A stretch of 64,000 bases of DNA from Prescottella sp. R16 (GCF_030656875.1 NZ_CP130943.1:2480001-2544000), one strand, 5' to 3'. Numbered from the stretch's first letter, positions 16,493 through 31,357 are shown. Notes: generated by a model not told the origin, from the letters alone. Translations and numbers: made by a program.

Positions 16493-18982
16493 CTATCCGC
16501 GCAGCACTGCTCCGACGGCTTCGGTGGCGGCGGCGACGGCGGCGTCACGGGCGACGCTGGCCTCGTCCTCGGTGAGGGTGCGGTCGGTGCCGCGGAACCG
16601 CAACGCGAACGCGAGCGACTTGCGTCCCTCGCCGACCTGTTCGCCCTCGAACACGTCGAACAGGCGAATGTCCTCGAGCAGGTCACCGCCGCCGGTGCGG
16701 AGCGCGGCTTCGACGTCGGCCGCCGGGACGGTGGCGTCGACGACCACGGCGACGTCCTGCAGGACCGCCGGGAACGGCGAGATCCGCGGCGCCGGAAGCA
16801 CCTCGGTGACCGGCAGGGCGTCGAGGTCGATCTCGACGGCACACGTGCGTGCCGGGAGACCGGCCCGCTCGAGCACCGCCGGATGCAGCTCACCGGCGTG
16901 ACCGACGACAGTGCCGTCGAACACGACCTCGGCGCAACGGCCCGGATGCCACGGAAGGTACTGCGCGGCGCGCAGCTCCACCGTCACCCCGGCCGCGTCG
17001 GCGATCGTCCGAACGGCCTCGAACGCGTCGGACGCGTCGGCGGCGCGACCGGTACCCCACGGCCCCGACGGTTCCCGCAGACCCGACAGCACCACCGCAA
17101 CGTGCAGCGGCTGCGCCGGCAGCGACGCCAGCAGCTGGGCGATCTGCTCGTCGGTGGGCCGACGGTCCACCGGCAGCGCGGCAACCGGCTTCGTGTCGGC
17201 GCCGGGCTGCACGATCTGCGCGACACCGTACAGCGCCAGGTCCCGCTGGCCGCGGGACACGTTGCGTGCCAGCACTTCCAGCATGCCGGGCAGCAGCGTC
17301 GTCCCCAGTTCGGGACGATCCGCCTCGAGCGGGTTGAGGACCTTGGTGGTGTTGCGGCGCGGGTCGTCGGCGTCCAGGCCCCACACGTCGAACACGGCGT
17401 GCGGCAGGAACACCGGCGGCAGCACCTCGACGTGCCCGGTCGCGGCGAGCATCCGACCGACGGCGCGGCGACGACGCTGCTGCGGGGTGAGACCACGTCC
17501 GGCGGGGGCGTGCGGCAGCACCGACGGGATCTGCTCGAGACCTTCGAGGCGCAGCACCTCCTCGACCAGGTCGGCGGGCTGCGTGAGATCGGGGCGCCAC
17601 GACGGCGGCGTCACGACGAGCTGGCCGTGGCCGGTGTCGCTGACACCGACCTCGACGGTGCAGCCGATCTGTGTCAGCCGGCGGGCGGCGGTGCCGTTCG
17701 GGTAGGCCACGCCCGCAACCCGATCCGGCAGGTCGATGTCCATGCTGATCGGGGTCGACGGCGCGACGCCACCGACGTCGGTGAGGACCGGTTCGACCGT
17801 GCCGCCCGCGATCTCCGCGAGCAGCGCCGCGGCCCGCTCGAGTGCCGGCAGTGCGACGGCCGGGTCGACGACCCGCTCGTAACGCTTGCTGGCCTCGCTG
17901 ATCAGCTTGTGTCGTCGCGACGTCTTGAACACGGCCAGCGGATCCCATGTGGCGGCCTCGAGCAGGATCTCGGTGGTGCCGGCACCGACCTCGGTGGATG
18001 CGCCGCCCATGACACCGGCCAGCGACACCACACCGGAGTCGTCGGCGATGACGACGTCCTCCGGGTCGAGGGTGCGTTCCACCTCGTCGAGGGTGGTGAG
18101 GGTCTCCCCCGCCTTCGCGCGACGCACCACGAGGCCGCCCCGGACCTTCGCGGCGTCGAACGCGTGCAACGGCTGCCCGAGCTCGAGCATCACGTAGTTG
18201 GTGACGTCGACGGCCGGTGAGATCGGACGCACACCCGACAGCAGCAGCCGACGCTGCAGCCACCACGGGCTCACCGCGGCCGGGTCGATGCCGGTGATCT
18301 TCCGGGCCGTGAACCGGGTGGCCTTCGATTCGGGTTCGAGCTGCACGGGCCACGCCTCGCCGCCGTCGGCGGGCAGCGCCGCCACGTCGGCAGGGTCGGC
18401 GAACGGCAGGTCGAAGCCGCACGCCAGCTCACGGGTGAGGCCGCGGACCGAGAAGCAGTAGCCGCGGTCCGGGGTGATGTTCAGTTCGATGACGGTGTCG
18501 CCCAGGCCCAGCAGCTCGTTGGCGTCGGTGCCCGGCTCCGCGGTGCCCGGCTCGAGCACCAGGATGCCCGAGTGGTCCTTGCCGATGCCCAGTTCGGACG
18601 CCGAGCACATCATGCCGTTCGACACCTTGCCGTACGTCTTGCGGGACGCGATCGCGAACCCGCCCGGCAGCACCGCGCCCGGCAGGGCCGCCACGACCAG
18701 GTCGCCCTCGGCGAAGTTCCGGGCACCGCACACGATCTCCTGCAGGGCGTCGCCGCCGACGTCGACCTTGCAGAACCGGATCGGCTTCTTGAACTCGGTG
18801 AGTTCCTCGATCTCGGCGACCCGGGCGACGACCAGCGGACCGGTCACCGGCTCGAGCGGATCGACCTCCTCGACCTCGAGGCCGACGCGGACGAACCCCG
18901 CGTCGAGTTCCTCGGCCGTCACATCCCAGTCGGGCGTCGCCCGCTGCAGGATCTCCGTCAGCCACGATTGCGCTACTCGCAC
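16493..18982 (-). CDS. pheT: Phenylalanyl-tRNA synthetase beta subunit
   Basis: Large subunit of the heterotetrameric PheRS, 829 aa. Order of domains: N-terminal tRNA-binding EMAP-like domain (about residues 40-150, with [11 protein letters not shown] and [14 protein letters not shown]), B3/4 editing domain, B5 domain, catalytic-like core, and a C-terminal anticodon-binding ferredoxin-like domain ([19 protein letters not shown]). The GTG start at 18982 lies 40 nt after the pheS stop. Ends at the hairpin at 16442-16476. Length and motifs are normal. Confidence 0.97.
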   Translation of the reverse strand: MRVAQSWLTEILQRATPDWDVTAEELDAGFVRVGLEVEEVDPLEPVTGPLVVARVAEIEELTEFKKPIRFCKVDVGGDALQEIVCGARNFAEGDLVVAALPGAVLPGGFAIASRKTYGKVSNGMMCSASELGIGKDHSGILVLEPGTAEPGTDANELLGLGDTVIELNITPDRGYCFSVRGLTRELACGFDLPFADPADVAALPADGGEAWPVQLEPESKATRFTARKITGIDPAAVSPWWLQRRLLLSGVRPISPAVDVTNYVMLELGQPLHAFDAAKVRGGLVVRRAKAGETLTTLDEVERTLDPEDVVIADDSGVVSLAGVMGGASTEVGAGTTEILLEAATWDPLAVFKTSRRHKLISEASKRYERVVDPAVALPALERAAALLAEIAGGTVEPVLTDVGGVAPSTPISMDIDLPDRVAGVAYPNGTAARRLTQIGCTVEVGVSDTGHGQLVVTPPSWRPDLTQPADLVEEVLRLEGLEQIPSVLPHAPAGRGLTPQQRRRRAVGRMLAATGHVEVLPPVFLPHAVFDVWGLDADDPRRNTTKVLNPLEADRPELGTTLLPGMLEVLARNVSRGQRDLALYGVAQIVQPGADTKPVAALPVDRRPTDEQIAQLLASLPAQPLHVAVVLSGLREPSGPWGTGRAADASDAFEAVRTIADAAGVTVELRAAQYLPWHPGRCAEVVFDGTVVGHAGELHPAVLERAGLPARTCAVEIDLDALPVTEVLPAPRISPFPAVLQDVAVVVDATVPAADVEAALRTGGGDLLEDIRLFDVFEGEQVGEGRKSLAFALRFRGTDRTLTEDEASVARDAAVAAATEAVGAVLRG

Positions 18983-19022
18983 GTCTACTCAGCTCTCTCG
19001 TTCTCGTCGATCGTCGCGGCGA

Positions 19023-20111
<1,089 letters not shown>

Positions 20112-20211
20112 TTACGTCCGACACTGTCCGTCGCTGTCCATCCGCACGCGGGGAACGACACTCGAATCCTAGGGGATGCGCCGCCGACGGCTCGACCGAG
20201 TTCGGGGACGG

Positions 20212-21012
20212 TCAGCTGCCGCGATGTTGGACGCGTGCGCTGGCGTACAGGCAGATCGACGCCGCCGTCGCGAGATTGAGGCTTTCGGCGCGCCCCCGGA
20301 TCGGAATCCGTACCCGGTGATCGGCGCGCGCCGCCACCGCGGGATCCAAGCCGTGGGCCTCGTTGCCGAACAGCCACGCGGTCGGCTGCGCCAGCAGCTC
20401 GTCGGCGTCGTCGAGACTGACCTCACCGTCCGCGGCCGTCGCGAGAATGCGGATCCCGGCGGCGGTGAGCGTGTCCAGAACGGCATCGGTGTCGCGTTCC
20501 CGCACGATCGGCAGATGGAACAGGCTGCCTGCCGACGCACGCACGCACTTACCGTTGTGCGGGTCGACGCTGTCACCGGCGAGGATCGCCGCGTCCGCAC
20601 CGACGGCATCGGCGACCCGGACGACGGTGCCGGCGTTCCCGGGCTCGGCGATCGACACCGGGACCGCCAGCAGGCGCGTCTCGGGGGTGACCGCGCGAGA
20701 AAGCGGTACGTCCAGCAGGTCACACACCGCCACCACACCGGGCGGCGTGACGGTGTCGCTCAGCGCAGCCATCGCCCGATCCGTAACCAGCGATGTGCGG
20801 ATCCCGGCGGCGGCCGCGACCTCGAGCAGGCCCCGGAACCGGTCACCGGCCGCCTCGGTGAAGAACACCTCGTGCACGGCGGCCGTCGTCAGCGCCTCGG
20901 TGACCGAGTTCTCCCCTTCGGCGAGGAAACGCCCCGTCTTCCTGCGCTCTGCGCCGCGCAGGAGCTTGACAGCAGAAACGACCCGCGGAGTCCGTTCGGT
21001 GAACGGGTCCAC
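20212..21012 (-). CDS. SpoU/TrmH-family RNA 2'-O-methyltransferase
   Basis: 266 aa methyltransferase of the SPOUT class that modifies a ribose in tRNA or 23S rRNA. The three SpoU motifs are in order: PGNAGTVVRVADAVGADA, LFGNEAHGLD and IPIRGRAESLNLATAASI, which form the trefoil-knot SAM site. An N-terminal substrate-binding domain (about residues 1-100) precedes them. GTG at 21012 is 24 nt after rplT; this start gives VDPFTERTPRVVSAVKLLR, typical for the family (mycobacterial tsnR position). The exact RNA target cannot be read from sequence. Confidence 0.9.
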   Translation of the reverse strand: MDPFTERTPRVVSAVKLLRGAERRKTGRFLAEGENSVTEALTTAAVHEVFFTEAAGDRFRGLLEVAAAAGIRTSLVTDRAMAALSDTVTPPGVVAVCDLLDVPLSRAVTPETRLLAVPVSIAEPGNAGTVVRVADAVGADAAILAGDSVDPHNGKCVRASAGSLFHLPIVRERDTDAVLDTLTAAGIRILATAADGEVSLDDADELLAQPTAWLFGNEAHGLDPAVAARADHRVRIPIRGRAESLNLATAASICLYASARVQHRGS

Positions 21013-21035
21013 GGGTCGATTCCGGAACTGCTGAC

Positions 21036-21425
21036 TCAGGCCGCTTCTCCGGCCGGAGCGTTGACATCGGCAGGCAGCGCAGCCTTCGCGACAGCGACCA
21101 GACCGGTGAACGCGGCGGCGTCCGAGACGGCCAGCTCGGCGAGGATCTTGCGGTCGACCTCGACACCCGCAGCCTTCAGGCCCTGGATGAAGCGGTTGTA
21201 GGTGATGTCGTTGGCGCGGGCCGCAGCGTTGATACGTGCGATCCACAGCTTCCGGAAGTCACCCTTGCGCTGGCGACGGTCCCGGTAGGCGTAGGTCATC
21301 GAGTGGAGCTGCTGCTCCTTGGCCTTGCGGTACAGGCGCGAACGCTGTCCGCGGTAGCCCTTCGATGCCTCGAGAATCGAACGACGCTTCTTCTGGGCGT
21401 TGACGGCCCTCTTTACGCGTGCCAC
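21036..21425 (-). CDS. rplT: 50S ribosomal protein L20
   Basis: 129 aa, begins [18 protein letters not shown]; basic N-terminal helix and globular C-terminal RNA-binding domain ([19 protein letters not shown]). L20 assembles early in the 50S and represses its own operon in E. coli and B. subtilis; whether it does so here via the infC leader is unknown. C-terminus is slightly longer than in E. coli, as usual in actinobacteria. Lies 64 nt after rpmI. Confidence 0.98.
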   Translation of the reverse strand: MARVKRAVNAQKKRRSILEASKGYRGQRSRLYRKAKEQQLHSMTYAYRDRRQRKGDFRKLWIARINAAARANDITYNRFIQGLKAAGVEVDRKILAELAVSDAAAFTGLVAVAKAALPADVNAPAGEAA

Positions 21426-21489
21426 TGCAAAATCCTGTCAATCTGTCGGGACGCTCACGCGTCCCGTGTGGTCAAGTAGGGGGAAAGTC

Positions 21490-21684
21490 TCAGATGCCGA
21501 GCAGACGCTTGATGCGCGGGGCATCCGCGTCGGCGACGACGGCCTTGCCGTCGAGACGACGGGTCACGCGCGAGCTCTTGTGCTCGAGCAGGTGGCGACG
21601 TCCGGCCTTCTGGCGCAGGATCTTTCCGCTACCGGACACCTTGAATCGCTTCGCGGTGCCACTGTGGGTCTTCGACTTGGGCAT
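21490..21684 (-). CDS. rpmI: 50S ribosomal protein L35
   Basis: 64 aa, begins [20 protein letters not shown] and ends RIKRLLGI, the usual L35 length. ATG at 21684 follows GAGGACTCC-type spacing; longer in-frame starts upstream are shadows. Middle gene of infC-rpmI-rplT, 55 nt after infC. Confidence 0.97.
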   Translation of the reverse strand: MPKSKTHSGTAKRFKVSGSGKILRQKAGRRHLLEHKSSRVTRRLDGKAVVADADAPRIKRLLGI

Positions 21685-21739
21685 GGAGTCCTCAGTTCTT
21701 CTGTAATGCGTACTTCGGTCTTGCGCGAAGTGGTTCGTG

Positions 21740-22339
<600 letters not shown>

Positions 22340-22640
22340 GGGGCCTCCTAGGTAGTGCGGTGCAGTCTGTGTGACCGCGCCGCAGCCCGTGCGCCCTGCC
22401 TCCTCAACAAGAAAGCCCCGCGTCGGTGAGAAACTCGCCGTGCGGGGCCCGATGTCGACCGGTGCGACGACGACCCGAATTTTCGGACGCCGTCCCCTCG
22501 ATAATCGAGGGAGCCGCTCCCGGAGGGTCCTCGACGGAGCCTCCCGAGCGGCGACCGGACCACTGAACTGCACCGAAAGTGCCGCGCAGAGGTGGGAGTC
22601 GGACTCCACTTTGCTGCCCTGGCCGAAACCTAGGGCGGTC
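22340..22640 (-). promoter_or_regulatory. Structured 5' leader of infC-rpmI-rplT with transcription attenuator
   Basis: Upstream of infC three stem-loops can be drawn: 22513-22552 (GCCGCTC/GAGCGGC arms enclosing GGAGG/CCTCC), 22496-22510 (CCTCGAT-A-ATCGAGG) and 22415-22448 (GCCCCGC/GCGGGGC with an inner CGGTGAG/CTCGCCG stem). The last is followed, in the infC direction, by TTTCTTGTT at 22406-22414 and is a credible intrinsic terminator 67 nt before the infC start. Such a terminator inside a 5' leader implies attenuation. An antiterminator was not resolved by eye. The promoter probably lies near 22640-22670. Confidence 0.7.
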
Positions 22641-22740
22641 GTGGCGAAAAGCTTAGCATCTCCCGGCCCGTCGATCGAATCGTGCCCGCTCACACCACCC
22701 GACCTCTCCACCGGAGGTGCGCGATGGAATCCTGGACGGC

Positions 22741-23094
22741 ATGACGCAGAACCCCGATCCGGACGATCTCACCGACGTGCGCGACCTCGCCGACGTCCCC
22801 GCCATCGAGGTGATCAGCCGCGCCGCCGTGATGCTGATGAGCTCGGCGGCAGAGAAGCTGGGCCTGTCCGATCCCGACCCGGTCAACAGCCCCCACCTCG
22901 ACCTCGACGAGGCACGACGTCTCATCACCGCGCTCGCCGGCCTGGTCACGGCGTCGGTCGAATATCTCGGACCTCACGCCGGCCCGATCCGGGAGGGCCT
23001 CCAGGCGCTGCAGCGGGCGTTCCGCGAGTCGTCGGCCCATCCGGACGAACCGGGCAAGGGGCCGGGCGAGAAGTACACCGGCCCCGTCTACTGA
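22741..23094 (+). CDS. DUF1844 family protein
   Basis: 117 aa cytosolic protein of the DUF1844 family, found in many bacteria, function unknown; in actinobacteria it is regularly beside infC. Two helical segments are visible ([21 protein letters not shown] and [21 protein letters not shown]; the first is the conserved core). ATG at 22741 chosen; an in-frame GTG at 22717 has the GGAG too close to use. Divergent from the infC operon, so the shared intergenic region holds both promoters. Confidence 0.85.
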   Translation: MTQNPDPDDLTDVRDLADVPAIEVISRAAVMLMSSAAEKLGLSDPDPVNSPHLDLDEARRLITALAGLVTASVEYLGPHAGPIREGLQALQRAFRESSAHPDEPGKGPGEKYTGPVY

Positions 23095-23235
23095 GCCGAC
23101 ACGCCCGAAAAACGGCGTGCGCGAAAACCGTCCGTTACCACCGTTCCGTTGTGTAGCGTCCCCCTCGCACGGCGCAAGCCGCGCAATCCCCACCACGGGT
23201 CCCGCTCGGCGGGACCGCAACTGAAGGAGTAACGA

Positions 23236-23355
23236 ATGGGTTCTCTCGGCGACATCCTCGGCGACTTCGACATCAAGGCTCTCCTGGAGAAGCTGCTCGG
23301 CGCCGGCTCTGCCACGCAGCAGCAGCCGGGCCAGGGCCAGGAGACCCCGGCCTGA
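23236..23355 (+). CDS. 39-residue small protein with amphipathic helix
   Basis: ATG at 23236 follows a near-perfect GAAGGAG with 7 nt spacing. The product starts MGSLGDILGDFDIKALLEKL, which would form an amphipathic helix, then has a Gln/Gly-rich tail (TQQQPGQGQETPA). It has its own intrinsic terminator 18 nt past the stop. No family recognised. The strong ribosome site, helix periodicity and terminator together make a real gene likely. Could be membrane-associated through the helix. Confidence 0.72.
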   Translation: MGSLGDILGDFDIKALLEKLLGAGSATQQQPGQGQETPA

Positions 23356-23373
23356 TCGCCTGACACAGGCTTG

Positions 23374-23418
23374 AACGGCGGTGAGCGACTTCGGTCGCTC
23401 ACCGCCGTTTCCTTTGTT
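23374..23418 (+). terminator. Strong intrinsic terminator
   Basis: Perfect 15-bp stem (arm AACGGCGGTGAGCGA) with a 6-nt CTTCGG loop, followed by TCCTTTGTT. It ends the small-protein transcript and lies 12 nt before the convergent uvrA stop, so it may also block read-through from uvrA. Confidence 0.9.
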
Positions 23419-23429
23419 CCGGGCCCCGG

Positions 23430-26387
<2,958 letters not shown>

Positions 26388-26469
26388 ACGTAGTCCCTTC
26401 TCGGTTCTGCCCTCGGTCCGACACCGGCCGGTGTCCGGCGCGCCGCGGACAGGAGTCCGGGCCCGATCC

Positions 26470-26492
26470 ATGGTAGGCGTGGGGTCCGACAA
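26470..26492 (-). promoter_or_regulatory. uvrA promoter of the RecA-independent DNA-damage (PafBC) type
   Basis: On the minus strand: TTGTCGGAC, 8 nt (CCCACGCC), TACCAT. The mycobacterial RecA-NDp consensus is TTGTCRGTG-N8-TAnnnT, so 7 of 9 positions, the spacing and the -10 all fit. It lies about 80 nt before the uvrA GTG, leaving a 5' UTR with a ribosome site. Prediction from sequence only. Confidence 0.7.
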
Positions 26493-26528
26493 ACACGCCG
26501 ACCAGCAGTTTCCGCCGACGGTCGGCCG

Positions 26529-26551
26529 CTGTCGGTGTCCGGCGGTAGCCT
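26529..26551 (+). promoter_or_regulatory. PafBC-type promoter of the divergent metallo-hydrolase gene
   Basis: CTGTCGGTG, 8 nt (TCCGGCGG), TAGCCT matches 8 of 9 positions of the RecA-NDp box with exact spacing and a TAnnnT -10. The -10 ends 7 nt before the ATG at 26559, so the mRNA is probably leaderless. It points away from the uvrA element, about 40 nt apart, giving a divergent pair. Confidence 0.7.
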
Positions 26552-26558
26552 CCCGATC

Positions 26559-27248
26559 ATGGAGCAGCACATCACCGTCGACGACCACTACACCGGAGAT
26601 CTGTCGGGCAGCACGGGGGCGCAGCGGCGCACCGTGCCGGGCGCCACGATCGTCAAGATGTCCGTCGGCCCCATGGACAACAACACCTACCTGGTCACGT
26701 GTTCCGAGACGGGGAAGTCGCTGCTCGTCGATGCCGCGAACGATGCCGAGCGCATCCTGGCGCTGGTTGCCGAGCAGGCTCCGCAGCTCGAACTGATCGT
26801 GACGACGCATCAGCATCACGACCACTGGTTCGCGCTCGCGGAGGTCGCCGGGAAGACCGGGGTGCCGACCGCGGCGCACCCGCTGGATTCGGAGATCCTG
26901 TCCGTCCCGCCGGCCCGCACCCTCACCGACGGCGACGTCGTGTCCGTCGGCGATCTCGAGCTCGAGGTGATCCACCTGAGCGGGCACACCCCCGGCGGCA
27001 TCACGCTCGCGCTGACCGAGCGTGGCGAGAACGGACGCGTCCACCTGTTCACCGGTGATTCGCTGTTCCCGGGTGGGGTCGGCAAGACGCCGGACGCCGA
27101 ACGGTTCACGTCGCTCATGGACGACGTCGAGTCGAAGCTGTTCGACCGGTTCGGCGACGACACCGTCTTCTATCCCGGCCACGGCAAGGATTCCACGCTC
27201 GGTGCGGAGCGGCCGCACCTGGGCGAATGGCGTGAGCGCGGCTGGTGA
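26559..27248 (+). CDS. Metallo-beta-lactamase-fold hydrolase (glyoxalase II-like)
   Basis: 229 aa. The zinc motif is THQHHDHW (H84, H86, D88, H89), followed by SGHTPGG and FTGDSLF, the pattern of hydroxyacylglutathione-hydrolase-like enzymes. Actinobacteria lack glutathione, so the substrate may be a mycothiol thioester or something else; this is not decided. The same gene sits divergently from uvrA in mycobacteria. The start at 26559 is chosen for the leaderless promoter and family length. Its stop overlaps the GTG of the next gene (GTGA). A damage-type promoter suggests a stress role. Confidence 0.88.
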   Translation: MEQHITVDDHYTGDLSGSTGAQRRTVPGATIVKMSVGPMDNNTYLVTCSETGKSLLVDAANDAERILALVAEQAPQLELIVTTHQHHDHWFALAEVAGKTGVPTAAHPLDSEILSVPPARTLTDGDVVSVGDLELEVIHLSGHTPGGITLALTERGENGRVHLFTGDSLFPGGVGKTPDAERFTSLMDDVESKLFDRFGDDTVFYPGHGKDSTLGAERPHLGEWRERGW

Positions 27249-30200
27249 CCCCGCTCCGTCGGGTCGCGGACGTCCCGGACGCCCTGACCGCCCGAGCACA
27301 GTGGGTGCCACTGCTGCGGGCGGCGCGCCCGGCGGTGTTCCTCGACTTCGACGGCACTCTCGCGCACATCACGGATCGGCCGGCGGCCGCGGTACCGGCG
27401 GACGGGGTGATCACCGAGCTGACCCGCCTGGCCCGGCACTGTCCGGTCGGGATCATCAGTGGCCGCGACCTCGCGGATGTCCGGGCTCGGGTCGGAGTAC
27501 CCGAATTGTGGTACGCCGGTAGCCACGGTTTCGAGGTGGTCGCACCCGACGGCGAGCACCACGAGTACGAGGCGGCGGTGGCCGTCGAACCGGATCTCCG
27601 GCGGGCCGCCGCTGCCCTGCGTAACCGGCTCGAGCCGGTGCCCGGTGTGCTGGTGGAGCGCAAACGGTTCGCGGTGGCTGTTCACTACCGGAGTGTCGAC
27701 CCCGGCCGGGTGGACGCGGTCCTCGCCACCGTCCGGGCCGTGGCCGACGCCGAGCCGGGACTGCGGGTGACGTCGGGCCGGCAGATCGTGGAACTGCGTC
27801 CGGACATCGACTGGGACAAGGGACGTGCCCTGATGTGGATGCTGGGGCATCTCACCGGGTCCGCGGGGCCGACTCCGGTCTACATCGGTGACGACCGGAC
27901 CGACGAGGACGCGTTCGAGGCGCTCGCCGGAACCGGGATCGCGGTGGTGGTGCGGTCCGACGAGTCGGACGAGCGGTGGTCGGCGGCGCAGTACTCGGTC
28001 GAGGGACCGGATCGGGTGCGGGAGCTGATCCAGCGGATCGCGGATCTCGTCGGCAGCGATCCGCGCACCCCGCCGGCACCCGACGATCCGTGGACGGTCT
28101 CGTTCGACGGCTACGATCCGCCGTCCGAGCGGCTGCGGGAGGCACTGTGCACGGTCGGCAACGGGGTGTTCGCGACCCGCGGCTGCGCCCCGGAATCCGT
28201 CGCGGACGACACGCACTACCCGGGCACGTACGCGGCCGGGGTGTTCAACCGGCTCGAGGACGCGGTGAACGGCACCGTCGTCGACAACGAGTCACTGGTG
28301 AACCTCCCGAACTGGCTGCCTCTGACGTTCCGGATCGACGACGGCCCGTGGTTCGACATCGACGCGGTGCACGTTCTCGACCACCATCAGTACCTGGACC
28401 TGCGCCGCGCCGTCCTGACCCGTCGGCTCCGGTTCCGGGACGACGCCGGACGTACGACCACGGTGCACCAGCGCCGGTTCGTCGCGATGCATCTGCGGCA
28501 CGTGGCGGCGCTCGAGACGACGGTGTGCGCCGAGGACTGGTCGGGGCGGCTCGAGTTCCGCTCGGAGATCGACGGTGCGGTCGGGAACACGCTCGTCGAG
28601 CGGTACCGGGATCTCGCGAGCCGCCATCTCGCGCCCGCCGACACCGAGGTGGTCGACGAGAACACCGTGCGTCTGGTCACGGTCACCACCGAGTCCCGGA
28701 TTCCCGTCGCAGTGGCCGCCCGCACGACGCTGTGGTGCGGAGGCGAGCCGGCGACGGCGTCGTACCGGCCGGTCACCGGCGCAGGCACCGGGCGGGTCGG
28801 ACACGACATCGCGATCGATGTGACCACCGGTGAGGACATCACCGTGGAGAAGACGGTCACGGTGGTCACCGGCCGGGCGCCGGCCGTGTCGGATCCGGCC
28901 GACGAGAGCATCCGGTGGCTCGCCCGCACCGGCCGGTTCGCGGACGTTCTCGACGAGCACATTCTGGAGTGGTCGCGGTTGTGGGACCGGCTGGGTATCG
29001 ACCTCGAACATCACGCGCACGCGCAACGGGTCGTCCGGTTCCATCTTCTGCATCTGGTGCAGACGGTGTCACCGCACGTCACCGACCTCGACGTGGGGGT
29101 TCCGGCGCGCGGACTGCACGGGGAGGCGTACCGCGGCCACGTCTTCTGGGACGAGCTGTTCGTGTTCCCGGTGTTGAATCTACGGTTGCCGACACTGACC
29201 CGGTCGCTGCTGTACTACCGGTACCGGCGGCTGCCGGAGGCACGGCACCGGGCACACGAGTCCGGGCGAGTCGGCGCGATGTTCCCGTGGCAGTCCGGCA
29301 GCGACGGCCGGGAGGAAAGCCAACGGCTGCACCTCAATCCGATGTCGGGGCGATGGAATCCGGATCCGAGCCGCCGGCAACTCCACGCCGGTATCGCGGT
29401 CGCCTACACGGTGTGGCAGTACTACCAGGTGACCGGCGACCTGGAATTCCTCGTCGAGTTCGGTGGGGAGTTGCTGATCGAGATCGCGCGCTTCTACGCG
29501 GATCTCGCCGAGTACGACGCCGACATCGGACGGTTCCGGATCCGGGGCGTCATCGGCCCCGACGAATTCCATTCCGGCTATCCGGATGCGCCGTACGACG
29601 GGATCGACGACAACGCGTACACGAACGTCATGACGGTGTGGGTGCTGCGCCGGGCCCTCGACGTCCTCGACGAGCTTCCGCAGGTGATCCGCGCGGATCT
29701 CACCCGGCTGGTGGGGCTGTCGGTGCAGGAGACGGTGCGGTGGCACGACATCTGCCGGCACATGCACGTCCCGTTCCACGATGGGGTGATCAGTCAGTTC
29801 GCCGGCTACGAGCGGCTCGCCGAGTTCGATTGGGAGGGCTACCGGGACCGGTACGGCGACATCCATCGGCTGGACCGGATCCTCGAGGCCGAGGGCGACG
29901 ACGTGAACCGGTACCGCGCCTCGAAACAGGCCGACGTGCTCATGCTGTTCTATCTGCTGTCCGCGGACGAGCTGCGCGACGTGTTCGACGGGCTCGGCTA
30001 CCGGCTGTCCCCCGATACCGCGGCGCGGACCGTCGAGTACTACCTGACGCGCACGTCACACGGGTCGACGTTGAGCAGCGTCGTGCATGCGTGGGTGCTG
30101 GCCCGTGGCCACCGGGATCGGGCGATGGAGTTCTTCCATCGTGTCCTCGACTCCGATATCGCGGACATTCAGGGCGGTACGACCGCGGAGGGGATCCATC

Positions 30201-30472
30201 TGGCCGCGATGGCCGGCAGCGTCGATCTCGTGCAGCGCTGCTTCACGGGACTCGAGGTGCGGGGCGGGAAGCTGATCTTCGCACCGAACTGGCCGGAGGA
30301 ACTCGGTCCGCTGTGTTTCCCGATCGTGTATCGCGGTCACCGGCTACGGATCACGGTCGACGGTCTCCGTGTCCGTATCCGGGCCGCCGCCGGTGACCAG
30401 CCGCCGATCGTCGTCGAATGCCGGGGCCGGACGGTGCATCTGCATCCGGGGTCCACCGTCGAACTGGGCTGA
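27245..30472 (+). CDS. Fusion: trehalose-phosphatase (OtsB-like) + glycoside hydrolase family 65
   Basis: 1075 aa in two modules. Residues about 20-265 form a HAD trehalose-6-phosphate phosphatase: FLDFDGTL nucleophile motif, GIISGRD, and [13 protein letters not shown]. Residues about 285-1070 form a GH65 module (trehalose/maltose/kojibiose phosphorylase or hydrolase family) with the general acid in [10 protein letters not shown] (Glu near residue 775) and the [10 protein letters not shown] segment. Architecture recalls mycobacterial OtsB1 (Rv2006). GTG at 27245 overlaps the upstream stop, so the two genes are coupled. One polypeptide could both make and turn over trehalose, or the GH65 part may act on a related disaccharide; specificity is unknown. 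Confidence 0.9.
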   Translation: MTPLRRVADVPDALTARAQWVPLLRAARPAVFLDFDGTLAHITDRPAAAVPADGVITELTRLARHCPVGIISGRDLADVRARVGVPELWYAGSHGFEVVAPDGEHHEYEAAVAVEPDLRRAAAALRNRLEPVPGVLVERKRFAVAVHYRSVDPGRVDAVLATVRAVADAEPGLRVTSGRQIVELRPDIDWDKGRALMWMLGHLTGSAGPTPVYIGDDRTDEDAFEALAGTGIAVVVRSDESDERWSAAQYSVEGPDRVRELIQRIADLVGSDPRTPPAPDDPWTVSFDGYDPPSERLREALCTVGNGVFATRGCAPESVADDTHYPGTYAAGVFNRLEDAVNGTVVDNESLVNLPNWLPLTFRIDDGPWFDIDAVHVLDHHQYLDLRRAVLTRRLRFRDDAGRTTTVHQRRFVAMHLRHVAALETTVCAEDWSGRLEFRSEIDGAVGNTLVERYRDLASRHLAPADTEVVDENTVRLVTVTTESRIPVAVAARTTLWCGGEPATASYRPVTGAGTGRVGHDIAIDVTTGEDITVEKTVTVVTGRAPAVSDPADESIRWLARTGRFADVLDEHILEWSRLWDRLGIDLEHHAHAQRVVRFHLLHLVQTVSPHVTDLDVGVPARGLHGEAYRGHVFWDELFVFPVLNLRLPTLTRSLLYYRYRRLPEARHRAHESGRVGAMFPWQSGSDGREESQRLHLNPMSGRWNPDPSRRQLHAGIAVAYTVWQYYQVTGDLEFLVEFGGELLIEIARFYADLAEYDADIGRFRIRGVIGPDEFHSGYPDAPYDGIDDNAYTNVMTVWVLRRALDVLDELPQVIRADLTRLVGLSVQETVRWHDICRHMHVPFHDGVISQFAGYERLAEFDWEGYRDRYGDIHRLDRILEAEGDDVNRYRASKQADVLMLFYLLSADELRDVFDGLGYRLSPDTAARTVEYYLTRTSHGSTLSSVVHAWVLARGHRDRAMEFFHRVLDSDIADIQGGTTAEGIHLAAMAGSVDLVQRCFTGLEVRGGKLIFAPNWPEELGPLCFPIVYRGHRLRITVDGLRVRIRAAAGDQPPIVVECRGRTVHLHPGSTVELG

Positions 30473-30541
30473 TGCTCATGTCCTGCCGGATCGCGGCGAC
30501 GTCGCTACCGTTGAATCACCACACGACGCCTGGAGGTTTCC

Positions 30542-31333
30542 ATGATCGTTCGTCGCATCGCCCGCCCGCTCCTGTCCACGGTGTTCATCGCCGGCGGAAT
30601 CGATTCCCTGCGCAACGCCGCGCCGAAAGCCCAGGCGGCGGGGCCGTTCCTCGACAAGGCCGCCGGCAGTCTTCCCGGGTCGGTGACCGGGAAGCTGCCG
30701 TCCGACCCGGAGACTCTCGTCCGGATCAATGCCGCGGTCCAGGTCGGTGCCGGCACCCTCCTCGCGCTGGGTAAGGCGCCGCGGGCCGCGGCGCTCGCGT
30801 TGGCGGGCACTCTCGTGCCGACGACCGTCGCCGGCCACGACTTCTGGAACGTGCAGGATCCGCAGCAGCGGGCCGCGCAGCGCATGCAGTTCTTCAAGAA
30901 CATGACGATGCTCGGTGGGCTGCTGATCGCGGCCGTCGACACCGAGGGCAAGCCGTCGCTCGGCTGGCGTGGCCGACGCGCCGCCCAGCAGGCGCAGGAA
31001 TCGATCGTCGACGCCTTCTCCCACACCGACCGACCGGACACCGACCGCCTGCACGACGTGGCCGAGCAGGTGCAGTCCCGGGCCACCGAGTGGGCGCATC
31101 TCGCCCGGGAGCGGGGCGCCGCGCTGGGCGAGGTGGCCCGCGAACGCGGCAGCGAGTGGGCCGACACCGCCCGCGAGCACGGCACCGACTGGATCGAGAC
31201 GGCCCGCGAGCACGGCACGGAGTGGGCCGAGGCGGCCGGCGAGCAGGGCGAGATCCTGAGCCGGAAGGCTCGGAAGCGTGCCGAGCGGGCGCTCGCGACT
31301 GCCCGCGAGAAGGCAGCGGAGCTGCAGAACTGA
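30542..31333 (+). CDS. DoxX-family membrane protein with 11-residue-repeat tail
   Basis: 263 aa. Residues 1-140 resemble DoxX proteins: IVRRIARPLLSTVFIAGG start, then hydrophobic helices around 62-90 and 118-130, with the conserved AGHDFW. DoxX proteins are small quinone- or stress-linked membrane proteins. The C-terminal part is different: from about residue 185, repeats of 11 residues such as ERGSEWADTAR, EHGTDWIETAR and EHGTEWAEAAG, ending in a basic tail. The repeats predict an extended amphipathic helix. ATG at 30542 follows TGGAGG. Precedes the Rho-N protein by 24 nt, probably co-transcribed. Confidence 0.82.
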   Translation: MIVRRIARPLLSTVFIAGGIDSLRNAAPKAQAAGPFLDKAAGSLPGSVTGKLPSDPETLVRINAAVQVGAGTLLALGKAPRAAALALAGTLVPTTVAGHDFWNVQDPQQRAAQRMQFFKNMTMLGGLLIAAVDTEGKPSLGWRGRRAAQQAQESIVDAFSHTDRPDTDRLHDVAEQVQSRATEWAHLARERGAALGEVARERGSEWADTAREHGTDWIETAREHGTEWAEAAGEQGEILSRKARKRAERALATAREKAAELQN

Positions 31334-31357
31334 ACCGACAGAAGAGAGGTGATCGTC

